From: Lentisphaeria bacterium
GTDB lineage: Bacteria > Verrucomicrobiota > Lentisphaeria > Victivallales > Victivallaceae
DNA: 64,000 bases
Reading direction: 5' to 3'
NCBI GenBank assembly: GCA_017507125.1
Contig: JAFWBQ010000092.1
Location: 1 to 64,000 of the forward strand
Below the pieces are notes generated by a model. That model did not search any database. It saw only the letters and a program-made list of their open reading frames with translations, and was not told the origin of the DNA. Both the position numbers and the translations under genes were made by a program. Shown here in pieces: positions 44,880 to 52,518 of the stretch (position 1 is the stretch's first letter; every line of letters begins with the position of its first letter).

Positions 44880-46595
44880 ATGCTTGAGACCCAAAAACAC
44901 AAAGTAGAATTTTGCGTCGTCGGCGGCGGTCTGGCAGGAATGTGCGCTGCCATAGCCGCCGCCCGGCGCGGCGTGAAAACACTCTTGATGCATGAACGCC
45001 CTGTTCTGGGCGGCAACGCTTCAAGCGAAGTCAGAATGTGGGTTTGCGGCACTCCCGGAGTTATTGAAACCGGGATCATTGAAGAGCTGCGGCTTGAAAA
45101 TCTCTACCGCAACACTACACCCTGTTATTCCGTCTGGGACAGTATCCTTTATGAAAAGGTCCGCTTTCAGGAAAATCTGACTCTTCTTCTCAACTGCTCC
45201 TGCCAGGATGCGGTTTGTGAGGAGGGGAAAATCAAAAATATCAAAGGTTATCAGCAGACGACTCAGACATTCCATGAAGTTGAGGCCGACTTTTTTGCCG
45301 ATTGTTCCGGTGACAGTATTCTGGCGCCCCTTACAGGAGCAGAATACCGCTGGGGCAGGGAGGCAAAGAGCGAATTCAACGAGACGCTCGCTCAGGATTC
45401 CGCCGACCGCAAAACTATGGGCTTGAGCTGCATCTTGCAGGCGCGGGAAACGGATTCCCCCAGGAAATTCATCCCTCCGGAGTGGGCATACACTTATCCC
45501 GATGATGATTCTCTGCCGCCCCGGGATTACAAGATGGACCGCTTCCAGAATTACTGGTATCTTGAACTGGGCGGCGACCGGGATACGATCCGGGATACTG
45601 AAGAGATCCGGGATGAACTGCTGAAAATCGCTTTCGGCCTCTGGGATCATCTGAAAAATCACGGGGATCACGGTCTTGAAAACTGGTGCCTTGACTGGGT
45701 GGGATTTCTCCCCGGAAAGAGAGAATCCCGCCGTTATATGGGGGATTATATTCTGACCGAAGAGGATATTCTGACCGGTAAAATCTTTGATGATGCTGTT
45801 GCCTATGGCGGCTGGCCCGTGGACGATCACCATCCCGGCGGCTTCAACTACTTCGGAGAACCCAATCTCTGTATCAGACTCCGGAAGCCTTATACGGTGC
45901 CTTTGCGTTCTCTCTACTCTGCAAATATTTCCAACCTTTTCTGTGCCGGACGCAACATCAGCACCACTCATGTGGCATTGAGTTCATCAAGAGTCATGGC
46001 GACCTGCGCCCTGCTGGGACAGGCCGTAGGGACTGCCGTTCACTTTGCTGTTGCCAACGGATGCACTTCCAACCGGGAAACCGCTCAAAAATATACCCGC
46101 GCCATTCAGCAGACGCTTCTTGAGGATGACTGTTATCTGCCCGGATTCCGCCGTGAGATATCTCCCTGCTGCGCCAATGCGGAGCTGCGGTCTTCTGTAA
46201 ATGACCCGGCTCCCCTGCGGAGCGGCATTGACCGTGAGATCGACGGAGAGGCAAACGCCTGGATCTGTGCTGAGGGGAGTTCTGCAGAATATATTCTGCC
46301 TGCCGGGGAAAAAGTCCGTTCTCTTCGTCTTGTCTTTGACTCAGATTTGAAACGGGATCACTTGAACATGGTTTCCAACTATACTCTTGTACCTGCGGTT
46401 TATACCCCTCCCGAAACATTGGTGCAGGGATTTTCCCTGGAAATTGATGGGGAAGAGATATTCCGCTGTGAAAACAATCATCAGCGTTTTGTGGTGATCC
46501 CTGTTGAAAAAGAGTGCCGCTCGATCAAACTTGTCATAAACAAATTAACACCCGGCAGGGATACTGCGCGGGTGTTCCGTTTTGACTTCTGCTGA
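44880..46595 (+). CDS. FAD-dependent oxidoreductase (FAD_oxidored type)
   Basis: A 571-aa flavoprotein with VVGGGLAGMCAAIAAARRG (FAD-binding turn), LGGNASSEVRMWVCG, FADCSGDSI and a second FAD segment ISNLFCAGRNISTTHVALSS. PF12831 members are common in lentisphaerae and planctomycetes; few are characterised. The last 130 residues are beta-rich, resembling a small carbohydrate-binding-like domain. The start at 44880 lies 10 bases after AAGGAG; an ATG at 44871 is only 1 base from it. Confidence 0.88.
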   Translation: MLETQKHKVEFCVVGGGLAGMCAAIAAARRGVKTLLMHERPVLGGNASSEVRMWVCGTPGVIETGIIEELRLENLYRNTTPCYSVWDSILYEKVRFQENLTLLLNCSCQDAVCEEGKIKNIKGYQQTTQTFHEVEADFFADCSGDSILAPLTGAEYRWGREAKSEFNETLAQDSADRKTMGLSCILQARETDSPRKFIPPEWAYTYPDDDSLPPRDYKMDRFQNYWYLELGGDRDTIRDTEEIRDELLKIAFGLWDHLKNHGDHGLENWCLDWVGFLPGKRESRRYMGDYILTEEDILTGKIFDDAVAYGGWPVDDHHPGGFNYFGEPNLCIRLRKPYTVPLRSLYSANISNLFCAGRNISTTHVALSSSRVMATCALLGQAVGTAVHFAVANGCTSNRETAQKYTRAIQQTLLEDDCYLPGFRREISPCCANAELRSSVNDPAPLRSGIDREIDGEANAWICAEGSSAEYILPAGEKVRSLRLVFDSDLKRDHLNMVSNYTLVPAVYTPPETLVQGFSLEIDGEEIFRCENNHQRFVVIPVEKECRSIKLVINKLTPGRDTARVFRFDFC

Positions 46596-46599
46596 ATCT

Positions 46600-48282
46600 T
46601 CAGTTGTTGAGTTCAGCAAGTTTCAAATTGAGCTTGTGCCGCAGCTCAAGGAGCCATTTTTCATCTCTGGGATATTTTCTCATGGAGATGCGGCAGCCTG
46701 TCTCTTCCTCAAGCCACTTGAGGACTGTTTCTCTTGAAGTTTTCTTCTCAAAGAGTCTCAGCGCCATTTCATCTCTGAAGCCTTCAGCAATGACCTCATG
46801 ACGCAGGGAGTCTATGGGACCGTCGGGGCCGGGATAGACCAGATAGGCACCGCCGCTGCAGAAACTGCGTTCACAGTTGGAGTCGCTCCAGACATCCACA
46901 TCCCAGGTGCGGTTGAACTGACTGAACCAGAAGTTGTAACCCCACTCAAGGAAACCATCGCATCCGTAAACGTAAAGCAGTATGCCCAGCACCCGGTTGC
47001 GGAGCGAGGGCATACCGAATTGGCGTCCCGGCATTCCATCCTGCCACTGTCCGGCGTAGTAGACCCAGCGTTCAGCGACCTCTTCTGCCATAAACTCATC
47101 AAGTTCTCCCTCGTGGGGCACCGGACGGTCAATGTAGCCTTCTTTCAGAAACTTTGTGCTTGAAAGGGCATCAATGTAAGGGAATCCGTCCAGAATTTCT
47201 TTGAAAAGATTTGAGGCGTAACGGTAGTTTTCAAGAGCACTTTCCTGAGGTTCGTCGGAAATGTGGAAGTAACAATTTTCAGGACTCAGCCCCATATTTC
47301 TCAGGAACGGCAGCAGTTCTTTCATCAATGCCCGCAGAAAATCGGCATACTCAGGAGCGGTCAGAGGCGTGGACTGCCCGAACATGGGCAGCTCTCTGCC
47401 CTGCTGCTCCACCATGATCTCAGGCGCATATTTCAACCCCCACTGGCTGAACGCGTGGACCATCTCAAAGTTTTTGATCCCGCATTTCCGTGCGGTGTTG
47501 ATCCAGCGCTCAAGGCGGCTGAAGTCAAAGCGCCATTTATTTCCCTCAAAGGTGATTTTAAGGAGCTGTGACAAGGGCCGGGTGGTGCGGCCGGGGATCA
47601 TATCCAGAGGCACGCTCCACAGAGGAGTCAGCAGCAGATTGTTGTTGTGTGCGGCGTAGTTGCGGAAGAATTTTTCCAGAAGCCCCCAGTGCTCTTCGCT
47701 CCATGCACTGACTTTGTAATGGTGCTGAAGACAATCTGAGTAGAACCAATGAGTGACTTTCAGCTCCTGTTCTGGAAGTTCCGCATTGACGATCTCAAGT
47801 TCAATATTTTCTTCAGCGTCAATGACTGGTTGGGTGCACCAGGCACAGTGAGCATAGCGTGAAGTGAAACTTACCTTGAATTTCAGTTCATATTTTCCGG
47901 GCAGGGCAGTCAGAGGAACGTCCACTGACACCCAGACCGCGTGCCAGTTGTCTGCTGAAATGGCGATTTCTTTTTTGATGGGCATCAGGGCATCCGGGAA
48001 AAGTCCCGGCTCGGTGCTGACCGTGTATTCATCAGCTTTGACCGCCGGCATGAGACTTGGAACACAGAGGACCTCTCGAAATGTAATCTTTTCTTCTAAC
48101 TCCTCCGGAGCTCCGGCGACAGCGACTTGCAAAGAGGCGCACTCAATTTTGCACCGCACGGCGATTTGAAAGGAGACTCTTTCGCCTTTCAAGGCTGAAA
48201 GTTTCTTGAGAGGAGCAGACTCCAAGGTGGAGGAACAGAATACTTTTTCAAGTGAACTGACAACGCGTGTTTCAATTTCCAT
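46600..48282 (-). CDS. DUF4091 domain protein, glycoside-hydrolase-like
   Basis: A 560-aa protein: a beta-sandwich N-terminal domain (about 1-165), then a TIM-barrel-like part with LTPLWSVPLDM, FEMVHAFSQWGL, FHISDEP (a likely acidic active-site segment, about residue 340), and the C-terminal DUF4091 region with GFLEWGYNFW and YPGPDGPIDSLRHE. No signal peptide. The family is predicted to hydrolyse glycans but is uncharacterised. The start at 48282 avoids overlap with the isomerase gene; it is 50 bases downstream of it and probably in its operon. Confidence 0.85.
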   Translation of the reverse strand: MEIETRVVSSLEKVFCSSTLESAPLKKLSALKGERVSFQIAVRCKIECASLQVAVAGAPEELEEKITFREVLCVPSLMPAVKADEYTVSTEPGLFPDALMPIKKEIAISADNWHAVWVSVDVPLTALPGKYELKFKVSFTSRYAHCAWCTQPVIDAEENIELEIVNAELPEQELKVTHWFYSDCLQHHYKVSAWSEEHWGLLEKFFRNYAAHNNNLLLTPLWSVPLDMIPGRTTRPLSQLLKITFEGNKWRFDFSRLERWINTARKCGIKNFEMVHAFSQWGLKYAPEIMVEQQGRELPMFGQSTPLTAPEYADFLRALMKELLPFLRNMGLSPENCYFHISDEPQESALENYRYASNLFKEILDGFPYIDALSSTKFLKEGYIDRPVPHEGELDEFMAEEVAERWVYYAGQWQDGMPGRQFGMPSLRNRVLGILLYVYGCDGFLEWGYNFWFSQFNRTWDVDVWSDSNCERSFCSGGAYLVYPGPDGPIDSLRHEVIAEGFRDEMALRLFEKKTSRETVLKWLEEETGCRISMRKYPRDEKWLLELRHKLNLKLAELNN

Positions 48283-48332
48283 AGTATAAAAACTCTCTGA
48301 ATGGTTTGAAGGAGTTGAAATTTTTTTCGCTA

Positions 48333-49250
48333 TCAAAAACCAAGATAACGGAATGTATCTGCCAGACGGCGGATCGAGTATCCGCCCGCAGGAGCCAGCA
48401 GCTGGCCCGCCCGGTTCCTGCCTGAGTTCATGCACACTTCAGTTTGAAAGTCGATCATACGGGGACAGGCAAAAAGTTTAGGCATCAGTTCACTCCAATT
48501 GATAGTTCCGTCAAAGGGCATTCCGTGGAGATCACTCAAACCGGTGTTGTCATGGATATGGCAGGTAACGATTTGACTTTGCAGCGTTTCAATGGCGTTG
48601 TCTTCGTGGACAAGTCCCCCATCCCACCAGCATACTGCCACATAGGGTTCATATTGATCGCGGGTCTTTCCGGGCGCAGAGGCAAGCATATTGGCGTGTC
48701 CCGTATCATAACAGACGCCCACGTTGGGATGATTGTTGAAGTGATTGACGATCCCCATGACTTCTGCGGCAGTGTTGCTTGGCTCCTGACTGTTTTCCAT
48801 GGCGATGATCATATCCAGTTTTTCAGCGGTGGGCAGCAGTTTTTCAACACCGTCTTTTGCAAGGGGGCGCAAAACGTCAAGGGGGATGTGGTCATAACAG
48901 TGTTCTGCCGCCCCCACATGGATGGCATAGGTCCTGCATCCGAAAGAGGCGGCGATCTCCATGGCTTTGATGTGGTCGGCAAACATGGCAGGGCGTCCTT
49001 CAAGGTTGGTGTAATTGAGGTCGTAGCCTTTGCCGTAGAGCGCGTGAACAGAAGGAAACTCCACTTCCATATCAGCGCAGAGCTGACGGAGAAACTTTAC
49101 TTTGTCATCAGACTTTATCAACTGCTGAAGCAATGGACTTGTGATCACAAAACGGCGGCAGCCGTTGTCTACGAATTCGCGGACAGTTCTGTAAAAATCC
49201 TCATTGCTCAATGAGGCCCAATCAAAATAGTAACTGAGTTTTCTTTCCAT
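48333..49250 (-). CDS. Sugar phosphate isomerase/epimerase family protein
   Basis: A 305-aa xylose-isomerase-like TIM barrel: YAIHVGAAEHCYDHIPLDVL, IAMENSQEPSNT, VGVCYDTGHANM, ETLQSQIVTCHIHDN, with the expected His/Glu/Asp metal ligands. The ATG at 49250 has AGGA 10 bases upstream; an in-frame TTG at 49271 is less likely. A possible operator lies near the predicted transcription start. Confidence 0.85.
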   Translation of the reverse strand: MERKLSYYFDWASLSNEDFYRTVREFVDNGCRRFVITSPLLQQLIKSDDKVKFLRQLCADMEVEFPSVHALYGKGYDLNYTNLEGRPAMFADHIKAMEIAASFGCRTYAIHVGAAEHCYDHIPLDVLRPLAKDGVEKLLPTAEKLDMIIAMENSQEPSNTAAEVMGIVNHFNNHPNVGVCYDTGHANMLASAPGKTRDQYEPYVAVCWWDGGLVHEDNAIETLQSQIVTCHIHDNTGLSDLHGMPFDGTINWSELMPKLFACPRMIDFQTEVCMNSGRNRAGQLLAPAGGYSIRRLADTFRYLGF

Positions 49251-49280
49251 TATTGTAAAATCCTGTTTCAAGGGGGAAAT

Positions 49281-49293
49281 TCACCTTGGGTGA
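49281..49293. promoter_or_regulatory. Candidate operator near the transcription start
   Basis: Perfect 5-3-5 inverted repeat TCACC-TTG-GGTGA just downstream of the predicted transcription start of the isomerase operon. The role is inferred from position and symmetry. Confidence 0.45.
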
Positions 49294-49302
49294 TTGTTGT
49301 TT

Positions 49303-49331
49303 AATGTAACACTTTTTTTGAAAAAATACAA
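49303..49331 (-). promoter_or_regulatory. Promoter of the isomerase-DUF4091 operon
   Basis: Minus strand: TTGTAT (49331-49326), 17 bases, TACATT (49308-49303). A palindrome, TCACC-TTG-GGTGA, at 49281-49293 would cover about +4 to +16 of the transcript, where a repressor could act. Confidence 0.55.
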
Positions 49332-49382
49332 GCGGATTACAATAAAACAGCATTACTTTGAGACAAATGAAAAGATTATTTC

Positions 49383-49411
49383 TTGCTTTTTTCTTTTTTG
49401 AGCAGTATATT
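49383..49411 (+). promoter_or_regulatory. Promoter of the metallo-hydrolase gene
   Basis: TTGCTT (49383-49388), 17 bases, TATATT (49406-49411) in TATATTAT. Confidence 0.65.
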
Positions 49412-49444
49412 ATTCCAACATGTCTTTAATTCAAGGAATAAAAA

Positions 49445-50191
49445 ATGAAACTTGTGTTTATCGGAACCGGACACGGCAGCGCAACTGCAACCCACATGTC
49501 AAGTATCACTTATCTGGAATGCGGCGGCAAAAGTTATCTTGTGGATTGTGCCGACGGTGCGGATGCAATGATGATGAAGAAGAAATTAAGCCCCTCAGAA
49601 CTTTCAGCTGTTTTTATCACCCATCTTCATCTTGACCATACAGGCGGACTGCCGGTCGTCCTGAAACGGACTCTCAAAGAGGAGGGCCCTGGGATCAATG
49701 TTGTTCTGCCCGCTCTCGCAGCCGCTCCTGTCATCAAAGAGTGGCTTCGCTTTAACGGATTTGCCGCAAAACTTGAAAAAAATCCTCAGGCAGTTTGTTT
49801 CAGGAGTTCCCTTGAAGGTTTCAATGACGGCAATGTGGAAGTTGCAGCGTTCCAGACGCAGCATCTGACTGATCCGGAGCGTCCCAGTTATGCATACAGT
49901 ATCAAAACGGAAGGAAAGAAACTGTTTTTTACCGGAGATTTGAGAGGTGACTGCGCCGATTTCCCCCTTGAGGCTGCAAACGGCAGTGATCTGGTAGTTT
50001 CAGAACTGACCCATTTCCGTATGCACCATATATGGCCCTTTCTGGAAAAACTCAATACAAAAGCTCTTGTTTTCAACCATATCGGCAACTGGAGCCAGGT
50101 GCCTGAGGAACAAAAAAATATCCTTGAAAAGTGTAAAGAGCTGCCCTATCCTGTGACCATCGCTTTTGACGGTATGGAGTTTGAACTCTGA
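49445..50191 (+). CDS. Metallo-beta-lactamase fold hydrolase
   Basis: A 248-aa MBL protein with MKLVFIGTGHGSA, ITHLHLDHTGGLPVV (HxHxDH motif, about residues 58-66), FTGDLRGD and VFNHIGNW. It resembles RNase Z/arylsulfatase-type hydrolases but has no clear exosite, so substrate is open. CAAGGAA precedes the ATG. It stands alone between the isomerase operon (divergent) and a convergent membrane-protein gene. Confidence 0.85.
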   Translation: MKLVFIGTGHGSATATHMSSITYLECGGKSYLVDCADGADAMMMKKKLSPSELSAVFITHLHLDHTGGLPVVLKRTLKEEGPGINVVLPALAAAPVIKEWLRFNGFAAKLEKNPQAVCFRSSLEGFNDGNVEVAAFQTQHLTDPERPSYAYSIKTEGKKLFFTGDLRGDCADFPLEAANGSDLVVSELTHFRMHHIWPFLEKLNTKALVFNHIGNWSQVPEEQKNILEKCKELPYPVTIAFDGMEFEL

Positions 50192-50232
50192 ACAGATACT
50201 TCTGCTGAAACTGACTGCACTGTAATTCAGTT

Positions 50233-50271
50233 GCCCTCTTGGGGGGCATAGACCATGTTCCCCGGGAGGGC
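50233..50271 (+). terminator. Strong hairpin between convergent genes, possible terminator
   Basis: GCCCTCTTGGGG (50233-50244) pairs with CCCCGGGAGGGC (50260-50271) over 12 positions including two G-U pairs, with a 15-base loop. No T run follows, so a rho-independent role is uncertain. Confidence 0.5.
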
Positions 50272-50305
50272 TGTGAATTTCAGATTTTGATTATGGCATC
50301 TATAA

Positions 50306-52096
50306 TCAACGGGCAGTTTTCCTGTCGGAGATGGGGACGGTCACTGTAACGCTGAATTCTCCTTTTGACGGAGATTTCAGTTGCCGGGCAGAAATTGTGA
50401 ACTCTCTGTTTCCTTTTTCGTACACCTCTTTTTTGACCGTCACCTTGCCGTGGATATACTGCATGGGCTTTTTGCTGAAAGGATCAATGGGCAGTGGCAG
50501 TTTATCAGGGAACTTGCCGTGTTCAAGGCGGTAGAGCTCCTGATCAATAAAAAATTCTATGGCCTGCTGCTCCAGATCACGCTGAAGAAATCTGTTCCCG
50601 GCTCTCAGGAAGGTGGGGACAAGGGATTGGGCAAGATGATTAAACACCGTACAAGACATTTCTGCTGATGCCATCGGCACATCATGGAATTTCTTTGCAT
50701 TGCAGTACAAGTGCATGAGATTCAGGCGGTTGCTTTCAGCAATAAGCCAGAGTTGCGGCAAAAGGAAATGGAATTTCTCAAGGGGAACGATTTTTATGCC
50801 GCTCCAATTTTCTGAATGAACGGCTCCTTCAATGTAATCCAATCCGGCCAAGGCTTCGCTCCAAAGGATGTCGCTTTCCGCCGTTTCAAGGTGTTTACGG
50901 ATCATACGGCTTTGCTGTTTCAGGGCAAGAAGATCATCCTTATTGAGGATTCTTGCTCCAAGGAGGATTTCAATCGCACGGATCTTGTATGAGTCTATCG
51001 CCAATTTTACCAACGTACTGATGAGAAAAGGCTGCTTTGCAAGATAAGCGCTTAAATGATCCATTCGTTTCAAGGCTGTCATTGCCGCACTCCGATCACC
51101 TTTTTCCGCAGCAAAACGGCAATGCCACACTTGAACCCTTGCCATGTACCTGATCTGTGACAAATCAGGCAAAAGAACAGCGGTAAGATTGTATTTTTCG
51201 ATCTTCCGGGGATGAGAGTGCAGAGGATTTGAGATCAGCCTGTCAAGTTCCGGGAAAATTTTTGAGGACTCAAAACGTTTGCGCCATGAAGCAAGTTGAG
51301 AAGGAGTGAATTCAGCAAGACAGTAGAGGGTTTCACGATTTTTGTCATTCTGACACAGTTCGTTGATTTTTTTCCAGAAAGCATCAGAACCTTTTTCATT
51401 TTCCAAAGTTGCTTTTATCAAAGCCTCCACGGTCAGGGGGCGGTTGAAGTGTTTTTCAAGAGCGGTCTTTTGTGCTTCACATTTTTTCTGAATGATCAGG
51501 GAGGCTGAGATCATTCCAGCGTAAACAAGAATTACCGCTGCCGCAAGGATCTTCACCGGCAGAGTAAAAATTTCTCTGTAAGGGAATCTGCCTGCCGTGC
51601 TGAAAAATTTGGCGGATGATAACACACTTGCCAACAGCAGCAGCAAAAACAAAGCCGCAAAAGAGGGCAAAGCAGCCCCTCCGGCTTTTATGTAACTGAA
51701 GCCTGAACAAAAGTCAGAGCTTCCATATTTTTGCACAAGAAAGAGACAATATCTGCCGCAACTCAAAGCTGCAAGCCAAAGCAAAAGAGAAGCTCCAAGC
51801 CACTTTTTACAGGAGCTGCCGCACTCATTCCAACAGAACCCCCACCAGAAATGTATCTGTTGAAAAAGGAAATAGAGAATAAAAAGCACAACTGCCGCTG
51901 AAGGCGCTGCCAGCAGGCAAATCCCTTCTGGAGTGAATTTCCCTGTTACAGCATTATACATCATCATGTTGCCGCTGACGCTGAGAACAAAAAATGTTCC
52001 AACCAGCCAGGAGCCGAAAAGAAGCAGTACGATCCCGAGAAAAGCTCCCTTTTCTGGAGAATCAACGTAAAACAAGTTTTTTAATAATTTTTTCAT
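50306..52096 (-). CDS. Polytopic membrane protein of unknown function
   Basis: A 596-aa protein. About the first 220 residues contain five hydrophobic segments (around 17-41, 58-87, 101-125, 140-165, 175-205); the remainder is soluble, Lys/Glu/Leu-rich and helical. The end has LYRLEHGKFPDKLPLPIDPF, a segment I associate with the C-terminal portions of pseudopilin-related proteins in planctomycetes and relatives. No enzyme motif recognised. The ATG at 52096 follows GAGGGGAAATC; an in-frame ATG at 52144 has no ribosome site. A promoter lies at 52189-52217. Confidence 0.75.
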   Translation of the reverse strand: MKKLLKNLFYVDSPEKGAFLGIVLLLFGSWLVGTFFVLSVSGNMMMYNAVTGKFTPEGICLLAAPSAAVVLFILYFLFQQIHFWWGFCWNECGSSCKKWLGASLLLWLAALSCGRYCLFLVQKYGSSDFCSGFSYIKAGGAALPSFAALFLLLLLASVLSSAKFFSTAGRFPYREIFTLPVKILAAAVILVYAGMISASLIIQKKCEAQKTALEKHFNRPLTVEALIKATLENEKGSDAFWKKINELCQNDKNRETLYCLAEFTPSQLASWRKRFESSKIFPELDRLISNPLHSHPRKIEKYNLTAVLLPDLSQIRYMARVQVWHCRFAAEKGDRSAAMTALKRMDHLSAYLAKQPFLISTLVKLAIDSYKIRAIEILLGARILNKDDLLALKQQSRMIRKHLETAESDILWSEALAGLDYIEGAVHSENWSGIKIVPLEKFHFLLPQLWLIAESNRLNLMHLYCNAKKFHDVPMASAEMSCTVFNHLAQSLVPTFLRAGNRFLQRDLEQQAIEFFIDQELYRLEHGKFPDKLPLPIDPFSKKPMQYIHGKVTVKKEVYEKGNREFTISARQLKSPSKGEFSVTVTVPISDRKTAR

Positions 52097-52188
52097 GATT
52101 TCCCCTCTCAACAGGTAATTTATACGGCGTGTCTGAAAAAACATTTATCTTGATGCTCAAAGTCTTAAGTGATTCCGGGAGACGTGTT

Positions 52189-52217
52189 AAAATAGCATAT
52201 ATTCTCATTTTTTTCAA
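52189..52217 (-). promoter_or_regulatory. Promoter of the polytopic membrane protein gene
   Basis: Minus strand: TTGAAA (52217-52212), 17 bases, TATTTT (52194-52189). Leader about 85 bases. Confidence 0.6.
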
Positions 52218-52245
52218 GTTCCGTTAATAAAAATTTTTTAAATTT

Positions 52246-52442
52246 GAGGTAATTTCAAAAGTCATTCAAAAAATGGCAAAGATGTCATTCGCAAAGAGCT
52301 GTAAAGGGTAGTTTGAAGCTGCTACCTGCAAGGTAACAGGCGCTTGTCCCGCCGTAGCTTTATGCGAAGGCGGAAAAACGCTCCCTTTATCAGATCGAAG
52401 CGAGGGCGCTTTGACAATTTTGAGGAGTTTTGAAATTGCCTC
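52246..52442. mobile_element. Candidate MITE (197 bp, terminal inverted repeats, 4-bp duplication)
   Basis: This lies in a 422-base stretch without genes (52097-52518). The left end GAGGTAATTTCAAAA (52246-52260) and right end TTTTGAAATTGCCTC (52428-52442) are inverted repeats with 14 of 15 matching, and similarity extends weakly inward. The 4-mer ATTT flanks both ends directly (52242-52245 and 52443-52446), like a target duplication. The interior has no credible gene but contains hairpins, including CCGCC...GGCGG at 52349-52373 and TACC-TGCAA-GGTA near 52323-52335. Seen: repeats and flanks. Inferred: mobility. Confidence 0.5.
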
Positions 52443-52450
52443 ATTTGCAT

Positions 52451-52491
52451 AAAAAAAACTTTCCTTCCATGTCAGACACGGAAGGAAAGTT
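52451..52491 (-). terminator. Rho-independent terminator of the second RND operon
   Basis: Read on the minus strand, AACTTTCCTTCC (52491-52480) pairs with GGAAGGAAAGTT (52468-52457), followed by a T run opposite the A tract 52451-52458. It lies 27 bases after the permease stop. Confidence 0.85.
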
Positions 52492-52518
52492 ACAAGAGGG
52501 CAGGGGGGGCAGAAAAGA

